A DNA stretch of 64,000 nt from Erinaceus europaeus (Eukaryota > Chordata > Mammalia > Eulipotyphla > Erinaceidae). Positions 11,730 to 24,252 of the stretch are shown here, one piece after another. Location: positions 111,558,447-111,622,446 of the forward strand of contig NC_080164.1 in the NCBI RefSeq assembly GCF_950295315.1. Reading direction: 5' to 3'. Made by a program: the position numbers and the translations under genes. The notes below the pieces were generated by a model that saw only the letters and a list, made by a program, of their open reading frames with translations, ran no database searches and was not told where the DNA came from. Each line of letters begins with the position of its first letter. The stretch's first letter is position 1.

Positions 11730-11912
11730 TCCTGCAACCCACAACAACCCTGGGTCCATACTCCCAGAGGGATAGAGAATGGGAAAGCTATCAGGGGAGG
11801 GGATGGGATATGGAGATCAGGTAGTGGGAATTGTGTGGAAATGTACCCTGCTTATCCTATGGTTCTGTTAATGTCTCCTTTCTTAAATAATAAATAAATA
11901 AATAAATAATCA
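11730..11912 (+). mobile_element. LINE-1 extreme 3' end
   Basis: The last block of the long-lineage 3'UTR only (TGGGTCCATACTCCCAGAGG through TTCTTAAATAATAAATAAAT). A 5'-truncated insertion of under 200 bp. Confidence 0.85.
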
Positions 11913-12894
11913 AAAGTCTTTTAAAAAAATATCAAGCCAACAAAAAAAAACAGGCTTGTCTTGAGTCTAGCAGACTGTCATCACTTGTCTATTGTAAAGG
12001 TTTCTAATGTGCCATGTTGTGTTACAGCTCAAATCTGTAGCTAAAGAGCCAGCCTCAGCCATGATAGAAATGGATGAAATTAGCCATCAAGACTGTCACA
12101 CAGTAATACAAATATTGACTCTACATTTCTTCAAACAAATGTTGAGTGTTCAATATCACTCACTGGTTCCTGTTTGATAGCAGTGCATGATCCATTTAGG
12201 AAAATATCACTTTGTCATTTTATCAGATTCCCACATGGTAGTATCAGTAATAATTAGTTTATTTGGACACAATCGAAGTCCCCTGCTGGAGGTACAGAAA
12301 GCTATGATTCCGGCTAAGTTAAATGGGCGGGGTAAAGAGAAAAAAATCAATATAATGTCATGTTAACTAATGAAAATGTCAAGATCAGGACACTTATGTT
12401 TGTTTTTCTTTATTCCAACATGCCGAAACGTGGCTCTAGTACTGATTTTTTTTAACTTAATAAAATCATTCTGATAGAATCTAATAAAATAGTAGCTAGG
12501 CCTATGGAAATTTAAAAACATCAAGAATTTTTCAAATAATAGAAAATATGAAATGCATGTAAATACATCAGATAATCTATTTAATAGTAATTCTCCTGCC
12601 ATGACAGCACTGATTAAACTTTTTCTTAAGTACAAATATAGCAGAAGAAAATAAATCTGTCCCCTTGGTCATCTACAGGCAAGCTTCTGCATCACAAGCA
12701 CACGTTTAGGTTTAATGCTAAAGGCTGAGACATCATAATAGTTTTGCACAATGTGCTATATTCATGCTACCTAGAAATATACATATCAGTCTTTTCATTA
12801 AGAAGTCAATAAAAAGTTAAGTAACTTTGTTTCCATTCTAGAAGATATGGCACCTTTCTTCATTTGGCTGTTTTCTACTCCTTCAGTTCTGCCC
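11913..12894. other. AT-rich non-coding DNA
   Basis: No gene or named repeat was recognised. A 90-codon minus-strand frame at 12363-12635 has AT-driven composition and no motif. Confidence 0.45.
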
Positions 12895-12896
12895 AT

Positions 12897-12927
<31 letters not shown>

Positions 12928-13080
12928 TGCCTTCAGGGTGACAGCTGAGGCTTGGTGGCTGCACTATGAATCCAATGCTCCTGGAGAACTCCCCCCCCCC
13001 CCCATTTTATTGGACAGTACAGACAGAAAATGAGAGGGGAGTGGGAGATAGGGGAAGAGAAAGAAGAAACATAGAAAAAG
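12895..13080 (-). repeat. Partial SINE-B preceded by (TTTA)n
   Basis: A (TTTA)n run at 12900-12927 leads into an antisense SINE-B 3' extension (ATGAATCCAATGCTCCTGGA) and part of its CT-rich body. The head is missing. A C-run lies at 12990-13003. Confidence 0.7.
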
Positions 13081-14144
13081 GTGTTATGACTTTTCCAACA
13101 GCTCCATGTATTAGAGGTTTTATTCTCAGTGACACATTATGGTCTGCACTGTTGACTGTATGAGGAAGTATAATCATGGTTACTTAAGTACTGTAGCTGA
13201 TAAAACAGAGAGAGAAGTGTGTACTTTATCATCTTGAATTATCTCCCAAGGAGACAAACATGTAAAAGTCTTATACACAAAGTGCGATTACATGCCAAAT
13301 TATGTGATGCATAGGCAAATGTGTATCAGAGATAACTCACTAAAGAAGAAAAAGTAGGAATTACAATGAAATATGCATAGAGGAAATGTTTGATTGCTGG
13401 ATTTGATTAACTAGTATAGTAAAGACTGAGTCAATGAGACAAGAATGTCTAGCCGCCCCATGCCCAGTGTTCAATGTCTATACCTTTACATCAGTGCTTT
13501 TTCAGTTCAATTTTGTGGAGGTTGTGAGTTCTCAAATTCTTTGGGGGTTGCTAGTTGTGCTTTAGTACCTCCATCTTGCTATAGTAGGGTCCTGGTGGCT
13601 CTGTATTTTTAATAAACATTGCTAAAAGAAGACTTTCAGTTGTCCCTATGAATAAAAATTTCAAGGGAGATGTAGGCTGAGGAAAACAGAAAGCGACAGC
13701 AAAACATCAGGGCCACGTGTCTGACATCCATATTATTTACAGTGAATTTCACTAAGTAGTAGGTAGACTTACTGAAAATGATTTTTTATCATCCAGAGAG
13801 AGAAACACTTTGGGAATTAGAGTTACGGAAACCAATTTTTTTGTTTGTTGTTTTAAGATGGAGAATGATAAACAGGTTATCTTCTTAGAAAGATATGAAG
13901 TGTTTGCTATGAAGATATGACAGCCAGCATGGGCAAGCAAAACAGTTCACGAGGACAGGGGCCTGCTTTGTCATTTATGCGACCCTGGCTGGAGTTGGCC
14001 CACACCAACTGATGGAAGGGTGAGAAATTAAGTACTATTAATTCTCTTTTTATTTAGTTATTCACCACTCTTGTCACCAAAGGTCTGTGTCCCCATCCCT
14101 ACCCCCTCTAGTGATCCCACATTCTTAGAAGCAGGTTGACTTTT
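13081..14144. other. Non-coding DNA, nothing recognised
   Basis: No gene or clear repeat was found. Confidence 0.45.
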
Positions 14145-14299
14145 TAAGAAAATAATAATATATGTATTTATTTATGAGAAAGATAGGAGGAGAAAAAGAA
14201 CCAGACATCATTCTGGTACATGTTCTGCCAGGGATTGAATTCAGGACCTCATGGTTGAGAATTCAATTCTTTATCCACTGTGTCACCTCCCGGATCATG
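14145..14299 (-). repeat. SINE-A copy
   Basis: The minus strand reads a tRNA-like head (GACACAGTGGATAAAG-like), TTGAATCCCTGGCAG-type B-box region and a TTTCTCATAAATAAATA tail. Confidence 0.8.
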
Positions 14300-14560
14300 A
14301 CATTTTGTTTTTTTCACATTCATATACTCGATTCTCTATAAATCATTTTGTAGTCATCCTTTACCTCCTTACTTGCATCACTGAGCATTACCTTCTCCAA
14401 TTCTATCCACTTTATCCCAAAAGGCACAATATCATCTTTTTATTGTTGCATAGTACGCTGTTGAATGTATGCCCCATAACTTTTTTTTATCTAGTCATCT
14501 TTTAAATGGTGTTTTGGTTGTTATCAAGTTTTTGCTATTGTGAATAAAACTTGTTGATTC
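14300..14560 (-). mobile_element. LINE-1 ORF2 3' fragment, antisense
   Basis: Antisense counterparts of the LINE-1 ORF2 end can be seen (TTTTTATTGTTGCATAGTAC, and a TTGCTATTGTGAATAAA stretch). It is diverged and frame-broken, hence an old copy. Confidence 0.6.
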
Positions 14561-15984
14561 TCTCTGCCTCTCTGTCCTTGCTCCTTCTGGAGTGCAAAAG
14601 TGGTGAGGGCTCAGAGATAATAAAAATAAATAAATAAAATACAAACCTTAATAATAGACTATGTTTATCCAAGAACATAAAACAAGATTTAATTCAGATC
14701 ATCTCAACTTCTCCATCTACTATTATTTCAACATGCTCTTCCCAAATACTAGTGATTTGGGAATGTATTTTGGTTGCTGTGTTGAGGTTTGAGTAGCATA
14801 AACTGTGCTATTGTCAGGTGGGATGGGGACAGTGAGGAGGGTCAGGAAACCCCTATGAAGATCTCAGGTGTAAATCGTTTTACAGCATACGGGGCTGGAT
14901 ATTTGAACCTGTGTTATATTTATTGGATGACTTAAAAGGACTCTGTCCATGTGTTTTCTGCTGTCTTTATTTTGTTTTGTTTTAGTTTATTTTGGCCTAA
15001 GGGTCTCAAACCTTAGAGTTCTGTTATAGAAGTCTTTTTAGAGAAGGTATTTTCTTTCTGTTTTTTTTTTTTTTTTTTTTTTTTTACCCAGGCACTTAGT
15101 TTCAAATGAATCACCCTATTTTCCCCTTCATAGAAACACCTGTTCCTTTAAATTTAATTTTCCATAGAGCAGATTTTTTTTCTTAATTTAATTTCAGGTA
15201 TCTTGATTTAAGTATGTCATATTTTACCATATTGGTAGGATTTGTTTGTCTTTATTTACTTATTCACATATGGAGAAGTGGTGCCAGGCTACCCCCCACC
15301 ACACACACACACTACTTTAGACAAGGTGAGGTAGGGAAGGGCAGGGCCCTCCACCCCCTGTGAGTTCTGCTGGTCAAGTCCTAGATGTATATCCACAGAA
15401 ATTCATAGAATATCCATAGATATTCCTTCCTCAGGTTAGAGAGAGATTTGTTTATTGAAACAAATCAGGTACAGGAAAGCAAAAGATATGTGCATAGACA
15501 CATGTAGGCTCTCAACAGTGAGAGAAGCCATGATGAGCTTGCCTGGGTCCAGAGTTGGGGCACATGTGCTAAGCAAAGCCTTGTCCCCTCCATAATAATT
15601 AACCTTAGCCACTGTCTTTTGGTGCACACATCTGCATTCTATGGCCACAAACCAGATCAAAAGGGGAGATGGTGGTGGTATTCTGAGACATTCTTGGCCT
15701 ATACTCTTCTCTTTATGCTATGTGAGGTGTGTCCAGGGGAAGGAACTTCCTGGCCACATCTACCTGCTATATGGTCTTCCAGCTTCCTGCAAGGCCATTC
15801 ATGTGTGGTAGACAGGGTCTGCCCCCAAGTAGCCCCTGACATCATCACCCCATTTGATCATGTTTAGCATTTTGTAATATAGTTCACATTCCAGTCCCAG
15901 ATTAAACCATGGTTAAAATTCCCCGTTTTACATGAAAATAGAGAAACTATCCCATAAACTTATGCTAATTGTTATAAACTGAGT
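14561..15984. other. Non-coding DNA with simple repeats
   Basis: A poly(T) run lies at about 15060-15085, and a short CCACACACACACAC run near 15296-15312. No gene was found. The ORFs near 15436-15867 carry no recognisable motif. Confidence 0.4.
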
Positions 15985-16834
15985 TCCTATGTTCCCTACA
16001 AACACATACACTGAAGTCTCACTTCCCAAAGTACTGGAGGTAGGGCCTTTAAGGAGATAGTTAGATTTAGATGAAGTCATGAAGATAGATCCCACTACTT
16101 AGGTGAGAAATGACAGGAAGTACCTGGGGGAAACACAGACACAGCTGCACCATACCAAAACACATGTTCCTGTGGTGCACCTGTGTGCCTGGGGCAAGGA
16201 AATTGCTGCCCAGGAAATGGGAGTGGTAACAGATGTGGGTGTGGCTTAGAAAGGTGGTGAAGGCAGGGCTGGGACATTTATACACCTGTGGACATGACTG
16301 GCTCTCTCTCTCTCTCCCTTCCTCTCTCCCTCCCTCCCTCTCTCTCTCTCTCTCTCTGCCTATGTGAGAATTCCATCATGTGAGTAAGAACTCTCAGCCT
16401 GCCCCTCCCTTCCTCCTTCCCTCCTTTCCTCTCTCTCTCTCTCTTTCTCATTTTTCTTGGCTCATGCGTACTCCAACATGTGAATGTTCTCAATTTTCCT
16501 GAATAAAGTTTAAAATTCCTAAAAATCATGCTTTTCTCAATTCCTTGTTAAGTTTATGTGTGATGAAACTTTAATCATGTTGGGACTGAAGTCAGCCCAA
16601 ATTTCCCCCAATATACCCCTCCCCCACCCATGGGGTTAGCATCCTAATAAGAAGAGAAAGAGGCTAAAACTCTCGATAGTTTAATCACATGAGGCAGACA
16701 TCTGCAACTGACAAAGAGGGACTTGACTAGAGCTAACTATGTGGCAGCTACATTTTCAAATCCCCAGCCTAGGGAACTGTGAGAAATGTTTGTTGCCTAA
16801 GCCATCCAGTTCCTGATGTTTTATTTATTGTTTT
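15985..16834 (+). repeat. Possible ancient MaLR-type LTR remnants around a CT-rich tract
   Basis: About 16000-16080 (GGAGGTAGGGCCTTTAAGGA) and about 16655-16815 (AACTGTGAGAAATGTTTGTT then AAGCCATCCAGT) recall sequence widespread in mammalian MaLR-like LTRs. The CT-rich stretch at 16297-16445 and a GAATAAAGTT motif near 16500 lie between them. Assignment is from memory of the family and is weak. Confidence 0.3.
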
Positions 16835-17124
16835 TATTATTCTTTTATTGCCACCAGAGTTATCCCTAAGGCTCTTTGCTCATACTATGAATCCTCCATT
16901 CCCAGTGGACATTTTTTTTTTCTTTTTATTTCTATTTTATTTTTGATAGAGACAGAGAAATTGAGGGGGGTGGGTAGAAAGGGAGAAAGGAAGCTACACA
17001 CCTGTAGACCCGTTTCACCACTTGTTAAGCTTTCTCTGCAGGCAGGGGTCCAGGACTTGAAACTGAGTGCTTGCACATGTTAATGTGTGCACAACACTGT
17101 GCCAAGTCCATCACTGCCAGGCCC
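16835..17124 (-). repeat. SINE-B copy, long form
   Basis: Antisense 3' extension (GCCACCAGAGTTATCC), CT-rich body and tRNA-like head ending at about 17124. Moderately diverged. Confidence 0.75.
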
Positions 17125-17359
17125 CCTCATGGTGTTTTATTACCTCATTCCGAGTTGACTAAATCAATCTCTTTTTCAAAATTCTGAATATATATGTAGT
17201 GTTTCTAGAGCACATGAATAGTGTTGACCAGTTCTCAAGAGTAAAGAGAGAAGTATGAACTCACATCTTGTTGCTTTCATTGATCACATTATGGAGGCTG
17301 GGAATAAATTGTTTTACTTTTGAGCTTTCTTCTTGGTTTTTGCCATCAGGTTATCGTTG

Positions 17360-17530
17360 CACTGTCTCCCCTTCTCTCTTTGGTCGCCTTATCTCTCTCT
17401 CCCTCCCCCTCTCCCTCTGTTTCTCATTCTTTGCCAACAGGAAAGGGGGAGAATAGCTGCCAGGAGTAGTGGAATCATTCAGGCACTGAGCCCTAGTGAT
17501 CACCCTGGTGGCAAAACAAACAAAAATAAC
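17360..17530 (+). repeat. SINE-B 3' part
   Basis: CT-rich body followed by the long-form 3' extension (CCAGGAGTAGTGGAATCATT) and an ACAAACAAAAAT tail. The tRNA-like head is missing. Confidence 0.65.
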
Positions 17531-18094
17531 ATTATCTGTTAACAGTCCATTTTGGGAACTGATACTAGAAAATTCTATCATGGAGGATAGAGGTGAGACA
17601 AGAAAAAGAAAGAAACAATTATAAGTGCCTACTCAAATTAACAATACCTTATCTTAATGACCAGTCCAGACTGCTGAGTTCAGTTCACCCTGGAGACCCT
17701 CAAAGCCAGTGTGGAGCAGACCTCAGAGTTATTTTGCCCATGTTGTTAGAAAAAGATTGTTTACCTGCCAGCTTCAGGAACTAATTAAATGTATGAGCCT
17801 CCCCCCACCCACCTCAACCTTGGCAGGACACCAACAAAGTGCATAAGAGGCATCTCAGGCCATACTCTCTATTCAAAAATTGAACTGGAATAGAATATTA
17901 ATCCCCCTGTCATCTAGGCTAGTCCAAATGTGCTCTGAAACTTGGCTTCTCATTCTTGTTTCCTCATGTCTGACATTCATTTGTTTTCTCTTCCAGAGAA
18001 CACTTGTGATTCCATGTTGACATGTAGTGTAATCGCAAAAGCAATACACTTTTCCTTCTAATAGAAAGAAAGATGGATATTTAAAAATAACAGC
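17531..18094. other. Non-coding DNA, nothing recognised
   Basis: No gene or repeat was recognised. Confidence 0.45.
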
Positions 18095-18365
18095 AGACAT
18101 GGCGCAAAGTGCAAGGAACAGTGTAAGGATCCCGGTTCAAGCCCTAGGCTCCCAACCTGCAGGGGAGTCGCTTCACAGGCGGTGAAGCAGGTCTGCAGGT
18201 GTCTGTCTTTCTCTCCCCCTCTCTGTCTTCCCCTCCTCTCTCCATTTCTCTCTGTCCTATCCAACGACGACATCAATAACAACAATAACTATAACAACAA
18301 TGAAAAACAACAAAGGCAACAAAAAGAGAAAATAAATAAATATATAAATTAAAAATAATAATAAT
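18095..18365 (+). repeat. SINE-B copy, slightly 5'-truncated
   Basis: It starts within the tRNA-like head (ATGGCGCAAAGTGCAAGG) and continues through GGAGTCGCTTCACAGGCGG, the CT-rich body and CAACAA-rich tail. Flanks share AATAACAGCAGA, consistent with a target-site duplication. Low divergence suggests a young copy. Confidence 0.85.
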
Positions 18366-18404
18366 AACAGCAGAAGCTTCCTCCTTAAATGGGAAAATGG
18401 CAGA

Positions 18405-18575
18405 CAGAGAATTACCCAGCTGACAGAGCACCAGACTTGCATACTTGAACCCAGGTCAAACCCCGAACAACATGTACAGTAATGGTACTCCAGCATCTGT
18501 CTTTCTCTCATGGGGATCTCTTTCTCTTTCAACCTCATGCTAAGAAAATACATTTTTAAAATAATAATAATAATA
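18405..18575 (+). repeat. Decayed SINE-A-like copy with (AAT)n tail
   Basis: The CAGCTGACAGAGCACCAGAC head and CT-rich body lead into an (ATA)n tail at 18560-18580. Confidence 0.55.
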
Positions 18576-19538
18576 ATAATATGGAAAACTGGATTTGAGG
18601 AACTGTTTTCTCAAAGTAATTAATTTTGAAAGACCAAGCTTTTATTATACAAAATTTCAAAATGTGGTCACAAATGCTCCATCAATGGCTTATTTGTTTA
18701 TTTTGCACACAAACTATGTAAGCACCATATTTTCCTTTTTATCCAACAAGAGGGAAGACTGAATGATAGTCTGTAAGATTCCTTAACACAAAGGGAATCC
18801 ACAGCAGATCATAGTTTTAGTCTCACTCTGGCCCACTCATTTTCAGCCTGAAGAACTAATTGTTTTCATAGTAAAAAAATATCTTACGAGATTCAGCACT
18901 TATCCTGATTCTAAACTGGATTCCTGTAATAAAAATATAATAATTAGCAATTGGCTACATGGCGCAGGCACCGCCATGCGAGCTGCTTGACATAGTACCA
19001 GCTTTGCAGAAGTTCAGCACAGCTGGACTCTCCAGGCCAAACTGAAACCATCTCGCCTTTTGCCATGATTAAGCTCTGTGTGGTCTTAATAATATTTACC
19101 TATGGCCAGGCTCAGAGCCTGACCAAATGACAAAAATAATGACAAAACCTGCACTGCACTCTGTAAGATTGAACATAATGGAACAAGCAATATCAGTAAT
19201 GCAGAATTTTTCATGGGGTCCCAATAGGAAAAAATGTTTTCCCCTTTATCTACACCACTTCCTTTAGTATTTCCCCTAAAATATAGAAAAAGATTGGTGG
19301 TTCCCACAGTGGAGGGGGCACCTTACATAAATAATTAATGGAAAATTATGGTACCTGCCTAGATACAATGGGCCTTTAAATCTACCATCCACCACTATGC
19401 TCCCACCTCCTTATGCAGGAATAGTACACAAGAACCTTGGTCACATAGTGAGCATACACAGAGGATGGATTCTAGCTGGAGAGTTTAACTTGGAACAAAA
19501 TAAAACAAGGCTCCTTGATCAAACAATGGAACAGATTT
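18576..19538. other. Non-coding DNA upstream of an LTR
   Basis: No gene or clear repeat was recognised. About 18955-19075 is GC-richer than its surroundings but lacks a supported frame. Confidence 0.4.
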
Positions 19539-20047
19539 TGTGAAAAATGGGCTACTCAATTTGTTTAAGGCACCTAGAAACATAACAAGCTTGAACTTTC
19601 TATAAACCATTGTCTTCTGATGCATAGGGCCAAGAGAATGGCATAAAAGGTAGAATATTAATCTTAATTAATAGGACATTTGCCTAGCACACAGGTATAG
19701 GAACAACAAAAGACACAGAAATGTGATGTGATCTCTAGGGCAGAAAGTGCCCCTGGAATGTAAATGTTCCACAAAGCAGGAGGTGTTCCCTACCTGTGCT
19801 GTTCTTACTTGGTGGTTTATGTTTCAATAATCAAAGCTTTGGTGATTTTTGTTTTAATAATCAATACCTTGGTGATTTTTGGTTGAATGATCTAAGCCTT
19901 ATGAGACTATAAAAATAAAGTTCTGCTTAAGTAAGACAGTTGATTCAGCATCAACTCACTCATCTCTCATCCTTCATTCTTCGCCAATGCCCTTCCTCCT
20001 TCAGACTGAACCTAATAACCTGCTGGGGCTGGCCCCTGGCAGCTACA
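19539..20047 (+). mobile_element. Solo endogenous retrovirus LTR
   Basis: The 509-bp block begins TGTGA and ends CTACA (TGT...ACA ends), flanked by 5-bp repeats GATTT at 19534-19538 and 20048-20052. A TATAAAAATAAAG motif at about 19908-19920 supplies both a TATA-like box and a polyadenylation-like signal. Upstream, a 30-bp unit containing AATAATCAA/TTGGTGATTTTT is repeated about three times (from 19826, 19856 and 19886), typical of enhancer repeats in U3. No internal genes remain. The ends were inferred from the TSD match and could be off by a few bases. Confidence 0.65.
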
Positions 20048-20142
20048 GATTTAATACAGAAAAAAAACAAAAAACAACAGTACCTTCTGGAAAGATGAAC
20101 TCTTGAGAAGTACCTTTTCATGTTTCGCTTGACTACTTTTTT

Positions 20143-20286
20143 TTTTTTTAAGATTTTATTTATTAATGAGAAAGCTAGGAGGAGAGAGAACCAGACATCA
20201 CTGGTACATAAGCTGCTGGGGATTGAACTCAGGACCTCATGCTTGAGAGTCCAGCACTTTATCCACTGTACCATCTCCCCGACCAC
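20143..20286 (-). repeat. SINE-A copy
   Basis: The minus strand reads GTCGGGGAGATGGTACAGTG, GAGTTCAATCCCCAGCAGC, then AATAAATAAAATCTT and A-run. The AATAAA plus TCTT end is the arrangement described for T+ class SINEs. Well preserved. Confidence 0.9.
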
Positions 20287-20400
20287 AATTTATGTATTGT
20301 TATATTACAGAATTTTATGTAATTTAAGAGAGAGAGAAAGAGAAGAGACAAGGTCACTGTTATCCTCTTTAGAACAGGGGGTTAAACTCAGGGCCTTTTT

Positions 20401-20472
20401 GATTCAAAGTATTAATTAGTTAATTTATGTATTTTTGATTCAAAGTACTAATCAGTTAATTTATGTAAAACA
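20401..20472. repeat. 36-bp tandem duplication
   Basis: Two adjacent copies of a unit starting GATTCAAAGTA at 20401 and 20437, with two mismatches (ATTAATTAG against ACTAATCAG). Confidence 0.85.
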
Positions 20473-20488
20473 GAGAGTTATTGTGGTC

Positions 20489-20641
20489 TAGGAGGTGGAG
20501 CAGTAGATAAAGCATTGGTATCTCAAACATAAGGTCCTAAGTTCAATCCCCAGCAGCACATGTGCCAGATTGATGTCTGGTTCTTTCTATTTCTCCTCCT
20601 ATTTTTATCATTAGTAAATAAATAAAATCTTTAAAAAAAAA
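20489..20641 (+). repeat. SINE-A copy
   Basis: GGTCTAGGAGGTGGAGCAGT head, AAGTTCAATCCCCAGCAGC B-box region, AATAAATAAAATCTTT and A-run tail. Confidence 0.9.
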
Positions 20642-20649
20642 CAGAGGTA

Positions 20650-20795
20650 CTATATATATTAGTTTAATGAGAGAAGCAGAAAGAGGGGTAAAGATACTGA
20701 GAGCCCAGAGGCCTGCTCAGCTCTGGGAAGTGAACCTGGGAGTCTAAGACACGAGAGTCCTTTGCATAACTACTATGTTATTTCTCCAGCCCAAG
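20650..20795 (-). repeat. SINE-C copy
   Basis: Antisense form with CTCAGCTCTGGGAAGTGAAC and TTGCATAACTACTATGTTAT, corresponding to the better copy at 22020-22190. Confidence 0.65.
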
Positions 20796-21735
20796 GGAGA
20801 GGTGTTCAGATATGCACCCAAAAACTCTGGCTACAGGACCTGTATGCTAAGCTCTTTGCATCACTGTTGCTATTCTATTCCCTGAAAAGACTTCCTCTAT
20901 GAATATTAGAAAATATCCTCTCACACTTAGAGGATTAAATCTAGAACAGTAAACATTGGATCTAATATATTGTGGTTTCAGCTGCCAACTCCCAGAATCT
21001 CTGACATAGAACACACCCTATCAGTTAACCACTGACAGCAGGGACTGGCAGTTTTGTATATAGTGGTAGCTGAACCCCATGAGAACACTGTCTCAGCAAT
21101 AGTACAACAGACACACATTCAAGACAAAACTAATTTTGAAGCATATGATTAGAATGTGTATCTATTTTTCTATTAGCATGAGCATCAATGATGATCAAGA
21201 AAATATCTTTACCTATGAGTGAATAAACAGAGGGGTGCAGCAGAAAGACATATATCTACAAGTTAATATTAGTGTGTATATGTGACAGATGACAAAAATT
21301 TAAGTTATAACAAAGCAGAATGAGAACATGTCCCAAAAGAAGGAACTTTGCACTAAAGCTCTGAGAATGTGTTCACATGTATACAAATGTGTTCACATGT
21401 ATACATGGACATGTATAGAGATATATGTTTGAATGTAGGTTGAATGGAGAAAGAACCAGACAGTTTATACAATTTGAGTTGTATTTTCAGGTACATATTA
21501 AGAAATATAGTTACCTGGCTAGAGGCTGTGTCTACATTTTTAAACCTGATGCTTATGGCTTCATTATTTGACAATAACTTATTGCTAATTAATCTTACAA
21601 TAGCAAATATGCCACCTGATCTATAACTGAATCAGACAGTGCTATCTTAAATCCTTTCCCATGTTGTGTCTGAAAATGAGTATTGTTTAATTTAAAGGAT
21701 GGTGATAAACTTTTTACTTATAAAAGTAAATTTAC
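20796..21735. other. Non-coding DNA with a 20-bp direct repeat
   Basis: A 20-bp unit (AATGTGTTCACATGTATACA) occurs twice in tandem from 21366. Nothing else was recognised. Confidence 0.45.
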
Positions 21736-21935
21736 CAGGGCCAGACAGTGATACACCTGATACAACACACATTACCATGCACAAGGACCCAGGTTCCAGC
21801 CTCTGGTCCCCACCTGTAGTGGGTAAGCTTCAATAGCAGTGAATCAGGGCTGCAGGTATACCTCATTATATCTCCCCCTTCCCTCTAAAAGTTTGACTTT
21901 CCTATGACAATAAAAAATAATAAAATATGTTTTTA
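21736..21935 (+). repeat. SINE-B copy, older
   Basis: GGGCCAGACAGTGATACACC head, CAAGGACCCAGGTTCCAG B-box region, CT-rich body and AATAAAAAATAATAAAAT tail. Diverged from the young form. Confidence 0.8.
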
Positions 21936-22019
21936 AAAAATGAACTTAGCAAAACAAGAAAAGTTAAATGAACCTTTTGGGGCACATCATCAGTAAATGG
22001 TAGAATAAGCTCTTTTTCT

Positions 22020-22190
22020 TAAAATATTTTATTTTTGAGAGAGATGCAGAGAGAGAGAGAGAGAGACCAGAGCACTCACTACTCAGCTCTGGTTTATGGT
22101 GGTGTAGGGGATTAAACCAGGGACTTTGGAGCCTCAGGCATAGAGTCTGTTTGCATAACCATTATGCTATCTCCTCCGCCCTAATGAGCT
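22020..22190 (-). repeat. SINE-C copy
   Basis: The minus strand reads GGCGGAGGAGATAGCATAAT, then GGTTTAATCCC as B-box-like site, a GA/CT repeat and AATAAAATATTTT. It serves here as the type example of SINE-C. Confidence 0.85.
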
Positions 22191-22597
22191 CTTTTTCAAA
22201 AGAAAAGATAAAAAACTAAGAGGAGGAAATAAAACAACACTTTTACCTGTGACTCACTAGCTGTTGGATGCATTGTATTTTGAAGTGTATATATTGGAAT
22301 TTCCTCAAATGGTGAAATACAGTTGTTGTAACATACCATAGACTTACCTGACGCATGGTTCTTTGCTCCCAGTCCTTGAATGTAGCATTGAAGGTTGATG
22401 TTGGTTCCTGATACCATTGTTCTGGATTTGTAATGTCTACCTTCTTGGGATGTTCTCACTTATTCTCTGTTTAAACATCCCAGACACCTTTCCCTCTTGG
22501 GATAAGCACACTAGTCATACTGACTGGAGCCTACTCTCATTCAAATTACTTCTTTTAAACTTACTTTTAAAGGTAATTTAAAATTACCTTTTTAAAT
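22191..22597. other. Non-coding DNA, nothing recognised
   Basis: No gene or repeat was recognised. Confidence 0.45.
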
Positions 22598-22796
22598 ACT
22601 TACTTTTTTTTTTTATTTTAATAGGATAGAGAACAATTGAGAGGGAAGGGGAAATAGAGAAGGAGAGAGAGAAAGAACACTGCTTCACCAGAGGTGAAAC
22701 TGTAGCCCCACAGGTGAGGACCAGAAGTCTGAACCCAAGCCCTTGTGCATGGTAATGTGTGTGCTCAGCCAGGGGCATCACCACCCTGGTCCCTTC
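22598..22796 (-). repeat. SINE-B copy
   Basis: Complete antisense copy. Flanks share near-identical AAATTACCTTTTTAAA (about 22581-22597) and AAATTACCTTTTCAAA (22797-22812), a duplicated target site. Confidence 0.85.
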
Positions 22797-22812
22797 AAAT
22801 TACCTTTTCAAA

Positions 22813-24237
22813 GGTATTATCTCTAAATGGACTCATTTTCTACTGTACTGGGACTTAGGTCAACAACATATGAGTTCACTGAAGTTATTAATATGCCTAT
22901 CTGTCACCTATAAATCAATTTACATAATCATACAATCTAAATTCCCTGGCACTGAAGGACCCTCCTTCCAGAGTTCTATTGTACCACATCCTCAGAGATT
23001 CCAGATGCCAATCAGCAGGTCTGCAGGCCAAATTCATTTCACAACTTTACAGTCTCTAATTATGCTATCAAATACATCAATATATGAATAGGTTTGTAGA
23101 ACTTTTTAATCTAACTATGAATATCCAATAACAATTACTTGTTTAAGATGCTCATTTTAAATTAAAATACTTGAACAAATATTAATATATTAAAATGCAG
23201 TGTGGTTAGTCATTTTATCTTAAAAAATGATAGAAGTTAGACTTAAAAGATGATTTTCTTCCATAAAAAAATGAGTGACATCTAATTACCCAAATTGACA
23301 TCAGATTTTTTCCCTCTTTACTCTAGCTGTGTTATCATTATATTGATACACTGCCTTCAGTAACTTGGGACTTTTTCATTGTCTGAAAGTGAATAAATGA
23401 GAATTTTAAAGTAGCTTTATATTATACATGGGCTCTGGCTATAGAAAGTATAGAAAGCCAATACTTATAGGTTTATTATAAGAGCAGCCAGAAATTAGAA
23501 GGTAAGACACTGCAATATTTTGTCCTTAGCCACTGCTTAGTGCTCAGTCATTTTTAATGTACATCATTCTATTTTTATAGAGTATGGCTTTCTTAAATGC
23601 TACATATTTCAAATGCCTGCTATCAATCCCTACATTAATCCTACATATTGTGTGGCCATATTCAGTTAAAAATAATAGAAGTTCTGTGGATTGTTAAGGT
23701 ACATTCTGAGAAGTGAGTCTAAGGGCCTATAAATATTCATAAGTCCCAACAACTCAGTAATTTTGCTGCCAAATTGAATTTAAATTAAAGGCAGCTATCT
23801 AAAAATTAAGATGATGCTGTCAAAATAATATTCTTTCATTCCTTTGTTTAAATAATATATTAAATACAGAAGCAATAAGTCCTTATTTGTGGTTTCAGCA
23901 AGCTATCATTTCAGCATTGTAATAGGAAAAATCAGTATATTTGTCTTATTTCATTTCTCATTCTTATTTAAATATTTCTTTTTTAAAAGCTAGACACCAC
24001 AGAGCTCCGGCAATTGTGAGTGTTAGGGATCAAGCATGGCACTTCTTGTCTGTGTCCTGTGTGTTGCCACTATGCTGTGTCCCAGCCTCCTGCTATTGTT
24101 TATCTTTTCTCAGAAATAGTCTTTTTTTTTTAATTGGCATCATAACTAAGAGGCTGAGGGAATGTAAATGATGTAGCATGTTCAGTAGTTTACCAAGACT
24201 CTAGGGCCTTTCTTGCTTCTCTATACAACACTTGACA
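22813..24237. other. AT-rich non-coding DNA
   Basis: About 1.4 kb without a recognised repeat or gene, one of the longer repeat-free stretches. The 110-codon frame covering 22759-23091 starts inside a SINE and has no motif. Confidence 0.45.
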
Positions 24238-24252
24238 GTGTCTTTATTTTCT

